Shown here one piece after another: positions 50,995 to 59,397 of a stretch of 64,000 nucleotides of DNA; position 1 is the stretch's first letter, and each line of letters opens with the position of its first letter. Origin of the DNA: Armatimonadota bacterium (GTDB lineage: Bacteria; Armatimonadota; Fimbriimonadia; Fimbriimonadales; Fimbriimonadaceae); contig JAFDWQ010000001.1 in NCBI GenBank assembly GCA_018268395.1, positions 520,306-584,305 of the forward strand. Reading direction: 5' to 3'. The translations under genes and the position numbers were made by a program. A model generated the notes under the pieces. The model saw only the letters and a program-made list of their open reading frames with translations, made no database searches and was not told the DNA's origin.

Positions 50995-51603
50995 TCAACC
51001 CGAGAACGAGCGTTCAAGGATCTTGACCGCGACCAGGCTGCTCGGGATCTCGGAATACTGTGCGACGCGCTCGATGCAACGGGCGTAGCTTCGTTCGGCC
51101 AGATCGTCCGTGATCGGTGTGGACAAAAGTGCCTCGACGATGATGTCGACCGCTTCCAAGAAGAACTTCGCCCGGTTCTGCGGTAGCGAGCGGTTCGGCG
51201 TTTCCGCATACTTGCGGCTCAGCTTTTCGTATACGCCGTCCCAAGACACGCCCGCCTTGAGTTCGGCCTTCGCCCGTGCCAGGGCCTGCTCGTTCAGCTT
51301 TCGCTTTTCGGCGTCCCGGATCTTTTCGGTCGTCCAGTCTTCGGCGGACGTCCCTTCGATGATTCGCAACGTTAACGGAGCGTCAAAGTGCCGCCCGACT
51401 TCGGTTTCGATGAGCCTTCTGGTCTGCGCCATGCGCAGGTGCCCCGCCAGTTCGTTCTCCGAGTGGGGCAGACCAAGGACGAGGTGCCCGTCTTCGATGA
51501 CGATCGGTCGGGCCGCATTAAGGGCCGCCCAGACGCCGACGCCCGTCACGGCCTTGCGCAGATCAGGAAGGACTTCCGACCAAACCTCAGACAGCTCCGG
51601 CAT
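50995..51603 (-). CDS. Stand-alone DnaA domain-I-like (DnaA_N) protein
   Basis: The first about 90 residues of this 202-residue protein look like DnaA domain I: VWSEVLPDLRKAV, LNAARPIVIEDGHLVLGLP, and an amphipathic LAGHLRMAQTRRLIETEVG ending in a beta strand. The rest is helical and has no AAA+ or DNA-binding part; instead there is a Lys/Glu-rich region and an EAVDIIVEALL helix. It could bind replication proteins that normally meet DnaA domain I, or be related to DnaX C-terminal domains. CATAAT at 51612-51617 lies 8 nt before the ATG. Confidence 0.55.
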   Translation of the reverse strand: MPELSEVWSEVLPDLRKAVTGVGVWAALNAARPIVIEDGHLVLGLPHSENELAGHLRMAQTRRLIETEVGRHFDAPLTLRIIEGTSAEDWTTEKIRDAEKRKLNEQALARAKAELKAGVSWDGVYEKLSRKYAETPNRSLPQNRAKFFLEAVDIIVEALLSTPITDDLAERSYARCIERVAQYSEIPSSLVAVKILERSFSG

Positions 51604-51611
51604 TCCCGTGG

Positions 51612-51617
51612 ATTATG
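51612..51617 (-). promoter_or_regulatory. -10-like box, leaderless start of the DnaA_N-like gene
   Basis: CATAAT on the minus strand ends 8 nt before the ATG at 51603. There is no Shine-Dalgarno sequence in the interval. The arrangement matches rimO and the asparaginase-family gene. Confidence 0.5.
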
Positions 51618-51646
51618 GCCCGAAAGGGGTGCTCATGGACAGCCGT

Positions 51647-52150
51647 TCAACGGATCCAATGCGTCCGGTCGGCCGTGACGACGGGCTCGAAGGTCACAAG
51701 GCGGTCGCCGGAATACACCAGTGTCCCCGTCATCCCTTCGGCCAGCGTTCCAAGATGTGCGACGTCGGCCACGAGCTCGAGGGTGCCTGTAGGCGTCTGG
51801 AACCGGACGAACCGCTTCACCCCGTCGAAGACCCCTTCGTTCCAAACGGGTTCCTGCCTTTGGTTCAGGGCTGCGACGGACAGGACGTAAGCGCCGTGCT
51901 CGGTGCGTTCCACGGGTTTGGGCCACACGCCCCTGGCCCTCAGCAAACCGAAGACCAATCCGGCCGAGAACGTGAGGACCCCGGCGAGCGTCCCGTAGGA
52001 ATAGAAGAACACGGCGACCGCGTCCGCCGGGAGCCCCCATGCCGAAAGTGCGATCCCAAGGATATGTCCGAAGCCGAGGCTGACCACGACGATGGTCATG
52101 CCAGTGACCAAGAGCCAGAGCACGGCCCTTTCGGAAATCGGTCGCTTCAC
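51647..52150 (-). CDS. Two-helix membrane protein, unknown
   Basis: I do not recognise this 167-residue protein. It has two N-terminal membrane helices (VLWLLVTGMTIVVVSLGFG and FFYSYGTLAGVLTFSAGLVF). A soluble C-terminal beta domain (RFVRFQTPTGTLELVADV, GTLVYSGDRLVTFEP) follows. It starts with GTG at 52150, placed by GGAGG 7 nt upstream. It is next to and on the same strand as the DnaA_N-like gene, which has its own promoter-like box. Confidence 0.7.
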   Translation of the reverse strand: MKRPISERAVLWLLVTGMTIVVVSLGFGHILGIALSAWGLPADAVAVFFYSYGTLAGVLTFSAGLVFGLLRARGVWPKPVERTEHGAYVLSVAALNQRQEPVWNEGVFDGVKRFVRFQTPTGTLELVADVAHLGTLAEGMTGTLVYSGDRLVTFEPVVTADRTHWIR

Positions 52151-52229
52151 TCAGGATCCTCCGTAGCCGTTGACGGGACTCGGGTCGATCGAGGTTCGCT
52201 GAATGTAGAATTCCGGACAGAGGTCAAAG

Positions 52230-53390
52230 ATGCCCCGATACCACAGACTCGGCCACTTACCGGCGAAGAAGCACGTCCAGTTCCGAAAACCGGACGGCGG
52301 ACTTTACGCCGAAGAGCTCTTCAGCACACATGGTTTCAGCGACATGATGTCGACGATGTACCACATCAACCTGCCGACGGACGTCGCGGGTTGGGAAGAC
52401 ATGGGGCCGGCGGCTCCGACGTACCTCAAGGACGAAGCGTTGCGGCACCGCCACCTCAAGACGGCGAAGATGAAACCGTGCGGAGACGCCATCTCCGGAA
52501 GGATCACGCTGATGGGTAACGCCGACTGTTCTTGGAGCCAGGCGCTGGTCGCCGAGCAGATGGATGACTTCTATAAGAACGCCGAAGCCGACGAAGTCCT
52601 GTTCGTCCACGACGGGTCAGGGATCCTCCATTCGAACTACGGTGACGTCCCGTTCAAGCCTGGCGACTACCTCGTGGTCCCCCGGGGAACGATCTGGAAG
52701 ATCGCGTTCGACAAGCTTCCCGTACGGGTGCTGACGATCGAAAGCCACGGACCGATCCAGATCCCGAAGCGGTACCGGAACCAGTACGGGCAACTCGTCG
52801 AAGAAGCGCCCTATTCAGAGCGGGACATCCACCCTCCGGTGGAACTGCGGACGCACGACGAAGCCGGCGACTACTACGTGATCGTCAAGGCCCGTGGACG
52901 GCACACGAAATACCACTACCGGTTCCACCCGTTCGACATCGTCGGATGGGACGGATACGTCTATCCATGGTCGTTCAACATCAACGACTTCCAGCCCATC
53001 ACGGGGCAGTTGCACCTACCGCCGCCGATCCATCAGACCTTCCAGGGCTGGAACTTCGTGATCTGCTCGTTCTGTCCGCGCGTCCTCGACTTCCATCCTG
53101 ACGCCGTCGTCATCCCCTACAACCACTCGAACGTCGACTCGGACGAAGTGCTCTATTACTGCAACGACAAGTTCGGATCGCGGAAAGGGATCGAAGAGGG
53201 CTCGATCACCCTCCATCCGTTAGGGATCCCTCACGGGCCCCAGCCGGGAGCGGTCGAACGCTCTATCGGCGCGACGCACACCGAGGAACTTGCGGTCATG
53301 CTCGACACCTTCCATCCTCTTTGGCTGACGGAAGAGGCCCTGGCGATCGAAGACCCTGAATACTGGAAGAGCTGGAAGACCCACCCGTGA
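52230..53390 (+). CDS. hmgA: Homogentisate 1,2-dioxygenase
   Basis: This 386-residue iron enzyme of the tyrosine/phenylalanine catabolic pathway opens the aromatic ring of homogentisate with O2. It has the cupin-like N-terminal part (DEVLFVHDGSGILHSNYGDV) and the C-terminal metal site with H-x5-E and His residues around FHPFDIVGWDGYVYPW and HGPQPGAVE. The length equals the shorter bacterial forms. The start is the ATG at 52230 with GAGGT upstream and a TAGAAT box near 52206. No maleylacetoacetate isomerase or fumarylacetoacetase is adjacent. Confidence 0.94.
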   Translation: MPRYHRLGHLPAKKHVQFRKPDGGLYAEELFSTHGFSDMMSTMYHINLPTDVAGWEDMGPAAPTYLKDEALRHRHLKTAKMKPCGDAISGRITLMGNADCSWSQALVAEQMDDFYKNAEADEVLFVHDGSGILHSNYGDVPFKPGDYLVVPRGTIWKIAFDKLPVRVLTIESHGPIQIPKRYRNQYGQLVEEAPYSERDIHPPVELRTHDEAGDYYVIVKARGRHTKYHYRFHPFDIVGWDGYVYPWSFNINDFQPITGQLHLPPPIHQTFQGWNFVICSFCPRVLDFHPDAVVIPYNHSNVDSDEVLYYCNDKFGSRKGIEEGSITLHPLGIPHGPQPGAVERSIGATHTEELAVMLDTFHPLWLTEEALAIEDPEYWKSWKTHP

Positions 53391-53400
53391 TCCGTACCGT

Positions 53401-53416
53401 TCGGCCGGCCGGCCGA
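53401..53416. other. 16-nt perfect palindrome between hmgA and exporter
   Basis: Sequence TCGGCCGGCCGGCCGA, wholly self-complementary, lies after the hmgA stop (53390) and 55 nt before the exporter start. It may form a hairpin or just reflect GC-rich sequence; there is no T-run. Confidence 0.4.
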
Positions 53417-53470
53417 CCGGACGGCATCCCACACCGGGACGCCGAGGTGACGTAAACTCGGCGTCCCTGC

Positions 53471-55405
53471 ATGAGGCTCTTCCGCGCGTTCGACAGACGC
53501 ATCGCGGCCGAACTCCGCTCACAAGCCCGGACGATCCGGAAAGGGCTGGTCTGCGTCGGCCTGACGAGCCTGTTGACCGCCGCGACCATTCCGCTGACCA
53601 AAGAGGCGATCCAAGCGATCGAGGACGCGGGGGCAAAGGTCGGATCGACGTTGAGCCCAGCCGCCGGCGAACGCCTCGGACGGCAACTTGGGCGACAGCC
53701 CGAGGAAGTGAGGGACCTCGTGGACAGGAGCGTCCGCGAAGCGAAAGCCGAAGAACGGCGCGCGTTCGCCGGTTCCGCTCCCGGCGCGTTGGCCCGCTTC
53801 TATTCGGCCGAACCGATCGACCGTCTCGGCATCGTCTGCCTGGCCGTCGTCCTGCTTTTCGGACTGAAGTACTTCTTGACCCGTGGCCAGTTCACGTATC
53901 TGAGCAAGGCTTCGGCGGCCCTTGCGAGCGAGCTCCGTCTCCGTCTGTTCACCAAACTGCTGAAACTGCCCGTTTCGACGTTGAACGAAAAACGGGCGGG
54001 GGCCTTGCAAAGCGTCCTGACGAACGACATCAACGTCTATCAGACCGCCGTCACGCTCATTCGCGACAGTATCGACGGCCCGGCGAAAGCCGTCTTCGCC
54101 CTGATCACGATCTTCGCCATCAATTGGCAACTCGCGCTCCTGGCCATGGCGTTCGTGCCCGTGATGGCATGGTTCGTCAACCGGAACGGGCGCCGGATGA
54201 AAGCGGCCCAGGCCCGTGTTCAAGACGACCTGGCCGACCTGACCGCCATGTCCCAAGAGGCTTTGAACGGCACCCGCGTGATCAAGGCGTTCGCCGCCGA
54301 GAACCGTGTCGCGGGCATCTTCCGGAGCCTCGTCCAAAAGCAGCTGGCGAGCCAGCTCAACGCGAACCGCCGGTTCGCTCAACTCCGGCCGATGGTCGAA
54401 CTCATCGGCGCGGTGGCCCTGGCGTGCGTGCTTTACGTCTGCGGCCATATGGCCAAGCTCGGAACGCTCCAGATCGCGCAGATCGTCGCTCTGACCTTGG
54501 CCCTGGACGTGATCAACCAAGGGATGCGCAGCATCGCCAACGTCAACAACACCTATAACCAGGTCCAAGCTGCGGCCGACCGGATCTACGGCGAAATCCT
54601 CGACATCCCGGACGAACCGACCGGCGAGACCGGCGCCCGATTGGACGCCACGAAAGGCAGGCTGGTCTTCGAGGACGTGTCGTTCGAGTATCCGGACGGG
54701 ACGAAGGCGCTGGAGGGGGTCAGCTTCGTCGTCGAGCCGGGCACCTCGTTGGCCCTCGTCGGGCCGAGCGGGGCGGGAAAGAGCACGATCGCCGACCTGA
54801 CTCTGCGCTTCTATGACCCCAGTTCGGGCCGGATCACCTTGGACGGCACCGACGTCCGGGAGTTGGACGTCGCATGGTACCGGTCCCAGTTCGGCGTGGT
54901 CCCACAACAGACCTTCCTTTTCGCGGGGACGATCGCTGACAACCTCCGCCTTGGGACCGAAGACGCGAGCGACGACGATTTAAAACGGTCGGCCGAGCTT
55001 GCCCATGCCGATGGGTTCGTGTCCGCGACCCCTGACGGGTTTCAAACAGTGCTCGGAGAACGAGGCGTCCGATTGAGCGGCGGCGAGGGCCAGAGGCTGG
55101 CCATCGCAAGGGCCCTGGTGCGGGATCCGGCGATCCTTTTGCTCGACGAGGCGACGAGCAACCTGGACGCGGTGAGCGAACGGGCCGTGACCGCCGCCTT
55201 GGACGAACTGATGCACCGAAAGACGACCCTGTTCATTGCCCACCGTCTGACGACCGCGTCCCGGGCCGACAAGATCTTGGTCTTGCGTCGGGGCAAAGCC
55301 CTTGAATCCGGTACGCACGAGGACCTGATGGCCGCCGATGGGGTCTACGCATCGATGTTCCGGGCTTTCGCAGGATCGGACTTCGACGGTGACGGCCTTG
55401 GCTGA
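53471..55405 (+). CDS. ABC transporter, MsbA-like half-transporter
   Basis: This 644-residue half ABC exporter has a six-helix transmembrane domain fused to an ATPase domain: Walker A GPSGAGKST near residue 433, signature LSGGEGQRLAIARALV, Walker B ILLLDEATSNLD and the H-loop IAHRL. It resembles MsbA (lipid A or other lipid export) and homodimerises. Between helices 1 and 2 there is an insert of about 70 residues (TLSPAAGERLGRQLGRQ and following) longer than usual. A TAAACT box lies 12 nt before the ATG. Confidence 0.92.
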   Translation: MRLFRAFDRRIAAELRSQARTIRKGLVCVGLTSLLTAATIPLTKEAIQAIEDAGAKVGSTLSPAAGERLGRQLGRQPEEVRDLVDRSVREAKAEERRAFAGSAPGALARFYSAEPIDRLGIVCLAVVLLFGLKYFLTRGQFTYLSKASAALASELRLRLFTKLLKLPVSTLNEKRAGALQSVLTNDINVYQTAVTLIRDSIDGPAKAVFALITIFAINWQLALLAMAFVPVMAWFVNRNGRRMKAAQARVQDDLADLTAMSQEALNGTRVIKAFAAENRVAGIFRSLVQKQLASQLNANRRFAQLRPMVELIGAVALACVLYVCGHMAKLGTLQIAQIVALTLALDVINQGMRSIANVNNTYNQVQAAADRIYGEILDIPDEPTGETGARLDATKGRLVFEDVSFEYPDGTKALEGVSFVVEPGTSLALVGPSGAGKSTIADLTLRFYDPSSGRITLDGTDVRELDVAWYRSQFGVVPQQTFLFAGTIADNLRLGTEDASDDDLKRSAELAHADGFVSATPDGFQTVLGERGVRLSGGEGQRLAIARALVRDPAILLLDEATSNLDAVSERAVTAALDELMHRKTTLFIAHRLTTASRADKILVLRRGKALESGTHEDLMAADGVYASMFRAFAGSDFDGDGLG

Positions 55406-56174
55406 GGCGTTACTCAAGGCCGAGGGCTTGTGGCTCTCCTACGGACCGTTCGATGCCGTCAAAGGGGTCTCGATCGACGTGCGGACCAACGAGGTCGTCG
55501 CGTTGTTGGGGCCGAACGGGAGCGGGAAGTCCACATTGCTCCGGGGGCTCTGCGGACTCCACAGGCCCAAGGCCGGCCATGTCCGTGTCACAGGCGGAGA
55601 GCTCGATGCGATGCGCCCCGACGAAAGGGCCCGTTCCATAGCGTTCGTCCCCCAAAGCGAAGACCACGCCTTCGGGTTCACGGTCCGAGAGCTTGCCTTG
55701 ATGGGGCGCTACGTCTGGTCCCGAGGCTTGTTCGAATCGGACTCGGACCGAAAGGTCGCGGAATCGGCCATGGCGGACACGGACTGCCTTCAGTTCGCCG
55801 ACCGGCCTTTGACGACGCTGAGCGGAGGCGAGGCGCAACGGGCGCTCATCGCCAGAGCACTCGCCCAACAAGCTCCAGTCCTGCTCTGCGACGAACCGAA
55901 CACCCACCTCGACCCCGGTCACCAGGCCCGGTCTGTCGGGTTGTTCCGGCGGTTGCGCACCGAAGGTCGAGGGATCTTGGTCACCTCGCACGACCTCAAC
56001 TGGGCGTTCGCCGTGTGCGACCGCGCCGTGTTCTTGAAATGCGGAGAGGTCGTCTATGAAGGGACCCCGGAGGAGGCCGTCCAAGCCAAGGCGCACGAGG
56101 ACGCCTTCGACACCACCTTCGACGAGGTGGACGTGAACGGTCGGACGTTCCTCGTCCCGCGCGAGCCGGACTAG
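55389..56174 (+). CDS. ABC ATPase, FecE/BtuD-like (iron/B12 uptake type)
   Basis: This protein of about 261 residues is an ABC ATPase of the FecE/FhuC/BtuD type: Walker A GPNGSGKST, Q-loop FVPQSEDHAFGFTVREL, signature LSGGEAQRALIARAL, Walker B LLCDEPNTHLDPG and H-loop TSHDLNWA. Its typical role is iron-siderophore or cobalamin uptake, with a BtuC-like permease. Here no such permease or binding protein follows. The GTG at 55389 overlaps the exporter gene by 17 nt; a TTG at 55398 is also in frame. It ends overlapping the small anchored-protein gene on the other strand. Confidence 0.88.
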   Translation: MTALAEALLKAEGLWLSYGPFDAVKGVSIDVRTNEVVALLGPNGSGKSTLLRGLCGLHRPKAGHVRVTGGELDAMRPDERARSIAFVPQSEDHAFGFTVRELALMGRYVWSRGLFESDSDRKVAESAMADTDCLQFADRPLTTLSGGEAQRALIARALAQQAPVLLCDEPNTHLDPGHQARSVGLFRRLRTEGRGILVTSHDLNWAFAVCDRAVFLKCGEVVYEGTPEEAVQAKAHEDAFDTTFDEVDVNGRTFLVPREPD

Positions 56175-56599
56175 CCTCGACTCCGGTTCATCTCTTCGGC
56201 ACGTTTGGCCGACCGGGAGTCGCCGTCGTACCAATGGGTCGCCGTTCCCGAATCGTTGGGAGTCGGCTTGTAGCCGGAACTCTTCTCGACGAGGATCGTC
56301 GGCTCCTTGGCGTTTTCGAGGCTCGAAGCGTCAGGTGCGCCGGGTTCGAGAGCCTTATTGACCGACGGTTCGCCGGGTGCTCCGGCCGGGGTCGAGGACG
56401 AAAGTTTGCCCATCAGTTCGGAGGAGCTGCGCTTGCGGTCTTCGGCGGAGACTTCGTGCGACTTGAGTTCCTCTTGCTTGTGCTCTTCGGCGTGCGGGTC
56501 GCCACCCGTCGGCTGGGTCCTCGCGTTCCAGATGAAGACGCTGGCCAGTGCGACGATCACGATCCCGAAGAGGAGCGCCGGGGACTTTTTGTTCTGCAT
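56171..56599 (-). CDS. Small membrane-anchored protein, unknown
   Basis: This 142-residue protein has one N-terminal membrane helix (PALLFGIVIVALASVFIW). The rest is polar, rich in Glu, Lys, Ser, Pro and Ala, and looks unstructured, ending in basic residues. No family is recognised. The ATG at 56599 is used. It lies convergent to the FecE-like gene (4-nt overlap) and divergent from the glycosyltransferase gene at 56660. Confidence 0.65.
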   Translation of the reverse strand: MQNKKSPALLFGIVIVALASVFIWNARTQPTGGDPHAEEHKQEELKSHEVSAEDRKRSSSELMGKLSSSTPAGAPGEPSVNKALEPGAPDASSLENAKEPTILVEKSSGYKPTPNDSGTATHWYDGDSRSAKRAEEMNRSRG

Positions 56600-56659
56600 A
56601 ATGGCTGTTCACCTATTCTGCACCATCGCTCCTTCCACGTTCGGACGGAGCCGACGAAC

Positions 56660-57712
56660 ATGGAACCCACCGTCGCTGTCGACGCCCGCCTCTTGACGCG
56701 GACCATGACCGGCGACACCTCCTACTGGAAGGGGCTCGTCAAGGCTCTGGTCGGACTCGGCGGAGGCGCGAAGTTGCTGCTGTATTCCAACAGCCCGCGA
56801 CCGTCAGGAATTCCCTGGTTGGAAACGGTCGAATGGAAGCACCTTCCGGGCCGCGACCGATGGTGGAGCCTCTACAGGTTCCCGTTGGACGCCCGTAGGT
56901 CGGGAGCAAACGTCCTGCACACCCAGTACTTTCTCTCACCCTTGGCGCTGAACGGCGTGACGACCGTGCACGACGTCTCGTTCGCGATCGGCCCGGAATG
57001 GTTCCGACCTCGCGACCGTGTGCTCCTGAACAGCCAAGTCCCCGCTTCGATGAGGCGCGCGAAACGCGTGCTGGCCGTCTCGCAGACCACGAAAGACGAC
57101 ATCGCCCGCCTTTATCCGGACGTGGCCGCCAAAGTCAGGGTCACGCCGAACGCGGTGGGCGACAACGTCCGCCCGATGCCGGTCGAGGAGGCCAGGAAGC
57201 GGGTCGACGCGCTCGGGGCGCCCGAGACGTACGTTTTGACCGTCGGGACGCGCTGGCCGCGGAAGAACATGTCTCTCGCCATCGAGGCGGCCCTCTCGGC
57301 GGACGTCCCCGTCGTCGTCACGGGCAAGCCAGGTTTTGGGCCGGAACGGTCGGGCGCGGTCGTCACAGGCTACGTATCGGACGAGGACCTGACCGCCCTC
57401 TACCAGTGTGCTTCCTTGTACCTGGCCCCGGCCTTTCACGAGGGGTTCGGCATCCCTCTCCTCGAGGCGTTCTCCTGCTCGTGTCCGGTCCTGTGCTCGC
57501 CAGGAGGCGCCTTGCCTGAGGTCTCGGGCGGGGCAGCGTGCGTCGCACCCGACTTTGAGCCCGAGACATGGGCGGCCCTGATCCGGAGGCTCCTCGCCGA
57601 TTCGAGTAAATTGGAGGAGATGCGGGCACGAGGGCGCGACAGGGTCAAAGACTTCAATTGGCGGTCGACGGCCCGGTTGACGCTCGATGCCTACCGCGAG
57701 GCTTGCGCTTGA
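56660..57712 (+). CDS. Glycosyltransferase family 4 protein
   Basis: This 350-residue GT-B glycosyltransferase of the GT4 type begins with the acceptor-side AVDARLLTRTMTGDTSYW, then TVHDVSFAIGPEWF and RAKRVLAVSQTTKDDI. The donor side has YVLTVGTRWPRKNMSLAIEA and AFHEGFGIPLLEAFSCSCPVL (E-x7-E). GGAG lies before the ATG at 56660. It likely transfers a sugar to a glycan or lipid; the exact substrate is unknown. The Trm112-like gene starts overlapping its stop. Confidence 0.9.
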   Translation: MEPTVAVDARLLTRTMTGDTSYWKGLVKALVGLGGGAKLLLYSNSPRPSGIPWLETVEWKHLPGRDRWWSLYRFPLDARRSGANVLHTQYFLSPLALNGVTTVHDVSFAIGPEWFRPRDRVLLNSQVPASMRRAKRVLAVSQTTKDDIARLYPDVAAKVRVTPNAVGDNVRPMPVEEARKRVDALGAPETYVLTVGTRWPRKNMSLAIEAALSADVPVVVTGKPGFGPERSGAVVTGYVSDEDLTALYQCASLYLAPAFHEGFGIPLLEAFSCSCPVLCSPGGALPEVSGGAACVAPDFEPETWAALIRRLLADSSKLEEMRARGRDRVKDFNWRSTARLTLDAYREACA

Positions 57713-57879
57713 TCCCACCTGACCTTCTCGACATCCTCGCGTGTCCGCGTTGTGACGACCGGCCCAAGCTCGAGTTGAAGGAGGACAAGCTGGTCTGCCC
57801 TTCGTGCGGGTGCTCCTATCCCATCGTCGACGGCGTCCCTCACCTGTTGCCGGAAGACGCCGAGCCGCCGCGAGGCTGA
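57709..57879 (+). CDS. Trm112-like zinc-binding protein
   Basis: This small protein of 56 residues has two CxxC pairs, [14 protein letters not shown] and [20 protein letters not shown], typical of Trm112 / UPF0434. Trm112-type proteins act as activating partners of methyltransferases; the bacterial ones are poorly known. It starts with TTG at 57709, overlapping the previous stop (TTGA), so it relies on coupled translation. aroQ follows 4 nt after the stop. Confidence 0.85.
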   Translation: MIPPDLLDILACPRCDDRPKLELKEDKLVCPSCGCSYPIVDGVPHLLPEDAEPPRG

Positions 57880-57883
57880 AGCC

Positions 57884-58333
57884 ATGGAACGCAAGAAAGT
57901 CCTCATCCTGCACGGGCCGAACCTGAACATGACCGGGTTCAGGGAGCCCGAACTGTACGGCAAGAAACCTCTGGCCGAGATCGACGAGGACATCCATCGT
58001 GCGGCCGGAGAGCTCGGGATGGAAGTCCGGGTGCTTCAAAGCAACCACGAAGGCGTCTTGATCGACACGGTGCAGGAGCACCGTCGATGGGCCGACGCCG
58101 TCGTCGTCAACCCTGGCGCTTTGACCCACTACTCGTACGCCCTCAGGGACGCCCTTGCCAGCGTGCGGTTGCCGATCATCGAAGTCCACTTGACGAACAT
58201 CCATGCCCGTGAGGAGTTCCGCCGCCAGTCCGTGATCTCCCCGGTCTGCGTCGGGACCATCGCCGGGTTCGGCAGCAACAGCTATATCCTTGCCCTTCAC
58301 GCCCTCAAGTCCACCGAAGTCGGAGCCATATGA
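57884..58333 (+). CDS. aroQ: 3-dehydroquinate dehydratase, type II
   Basis: This 149-residue type II enzyme of the shikimate pathway dehydrates 3-dehydroquinate. Marks: [51 protein letters not shown], and [21 protein letters not shown]. Length and residues, including the catalytic Tyr in ELYG and the His in EVHL, fit well. It overlaps the peptidase gene that follows by 4 nt (ATGA), an arrangement often seen with aroQ-pepP/Q pairs, and probably shares the transcript of the genes before it. Confidence 0.95.
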   Translation: MERKKVLILHGPNLNMTGFREPELYGKKPLAEIDEDIHRAAGELGMEVRVLQSNHEGVLIDTVQEHRRWADAVVVNPGALTHYSYALRDALASVRLPIIEVHLTNIHAREEFRRQSVISPVCVGTIAGFGSNSYILALHALKSTEVGAI

Positions 58334-59397
58334 ACAACGTCCAACGATTGCAGACCCGTCTCGCCAAGTCGGGCGTACCCGCCCTCCTGATCAGCGACAT
58401 TACCAACGTGCAATGGTTGACCGGGTTCACGGGGAGTTCGGGTTTCGTCGTGCTGACGCCGGAGACCGGCCGCTTCTTGACGGACAGCCGGTACACGATC
58501 CAAGCCGGGGAAGAGGTCTCGGACGTCCCGGTCCGGTCGTACGCTAGCCCGAAAAAGTTCACCGAGTTCCTTCGCGAGAACGTCGACGAACTCGGGGTGA
58601 AGACCTTGGCTTTCGAAAAGAGCGTCACGTACGGGACATGGGACGAGTGGCGACAGGCGTTGGACGGCATCGATTTGACGGCCGCTCCCGAAGTCCTCAA
58701 GCCTCTTCGGATGGTCAAGACCGCGGAAGAGGTCGCAAAGATCAAGAGGGCCTGTGCCCTCGCCGACGCTTGCCTCCATCACGTCGTGCCCCGCCTTCAG
58801 GCGGGCGTCACGGAATTCGATATCGGGCTCGAGATCGAGTTCTATTTCCGGCGGAACGGGGCCGAAGTCGGGTTCTCGCCGATCGTTGCGAGCGGACCGA
58901 ACTCCGCCCGGCCGCACGCCAAGCCGAGTGAGCGCAAGTTCGAGCCGGGCGACTTCATCACGCTCGACATCGGGGCCAAGTTGGACGGTTACAACAGCGA
59001 CATCACGAGGACGTTCGTGTTGGGCAAGGCGACCGACCGCCAAAAGGAGGTTTACAGCCAAGTGTTGAAATCCCAGATCGCGTCGATCGGCGCGCTCCGA
59101 CCGGGCGCGACAGGCGTCGGGGTCGACGCGCTGGCCCGGAAAATCCTCGATGAGAAGGGATTGGCCCAGTACTTCGGACACGGTCTCGGACACGGCCTCG
59201 GTAAGGCCGTCCACGATTTGGGGGGCCTGAACACCCGGTCCGAGGACGCCATCGAGCCGGGGCAGGTTTGGACCGTGGAGCCGGGCGTCTACATCGAGGG
59301 TTTCGGCGGAGTCCGGATCGAAGACGACGTGCTCGTGACCACAGGCGAACCGGAAGTCCTGACGTCGTATCCGAAGAGCCTGATCGAACTCGGTTGA
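58330..59397 (+). CDS. pepQ: Xaa-Pro peptidase (M24B family)
   Basis: This 355-residue metallopeptidase of the M24B type cleaves X-Pro bonds. The N-terminal creatinase-like domain begins [20 protein letters not shown]. Metal ligands appear in order in [46 protein letters not shown] and [10 protein letters not shown]. The gene overlaps aroQ and its own stop overlaps the start of the ABC-like gene (TTGA). Whether it is an aminopeptidase (PepP-like) or a dipeptidase (PepQ-like) cannot be settled from the sequence. Confidence 0.92.
   Translation: MNNVQRLQTRLAKSGVPALLISDITNVQWLTGFTGSSGFVVLTPETGRFLTDSRYTIQAGEEVSDVPVRSYASPKKFTEFLRENVDELGVKTLAFEKSVTYGTWDEWRQALDGIDLTAAPEVLKPLRMVKTAEEVAKIKRACALADACLHHVVPRLQAGVTEFDIGLEIEFYFRRNGAEVGFSPIVASGPNSARPHAKPSERKFEPGDFITLDIGAKLDGYNSDITRTFVLGKATDRQKEVYSQVLKSQIASIGALRPGATGVGVDALARKILDEKGLAQYFGHGLGHGLGKAVHDLGGLNTRSEDAIEPGQVWTVEPGVYIEGFGGVRIEDDVLVTTGEPEVLTSYPKSLIELG

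Noticed and set aside
53401-53416. Regulatory operator at the 16-nt palindrome before the exporter
   Set aside because: GC-only palindromes are expected in this genome, and the site is far from the promoter-like box; I kept it only as a noted palindrome.
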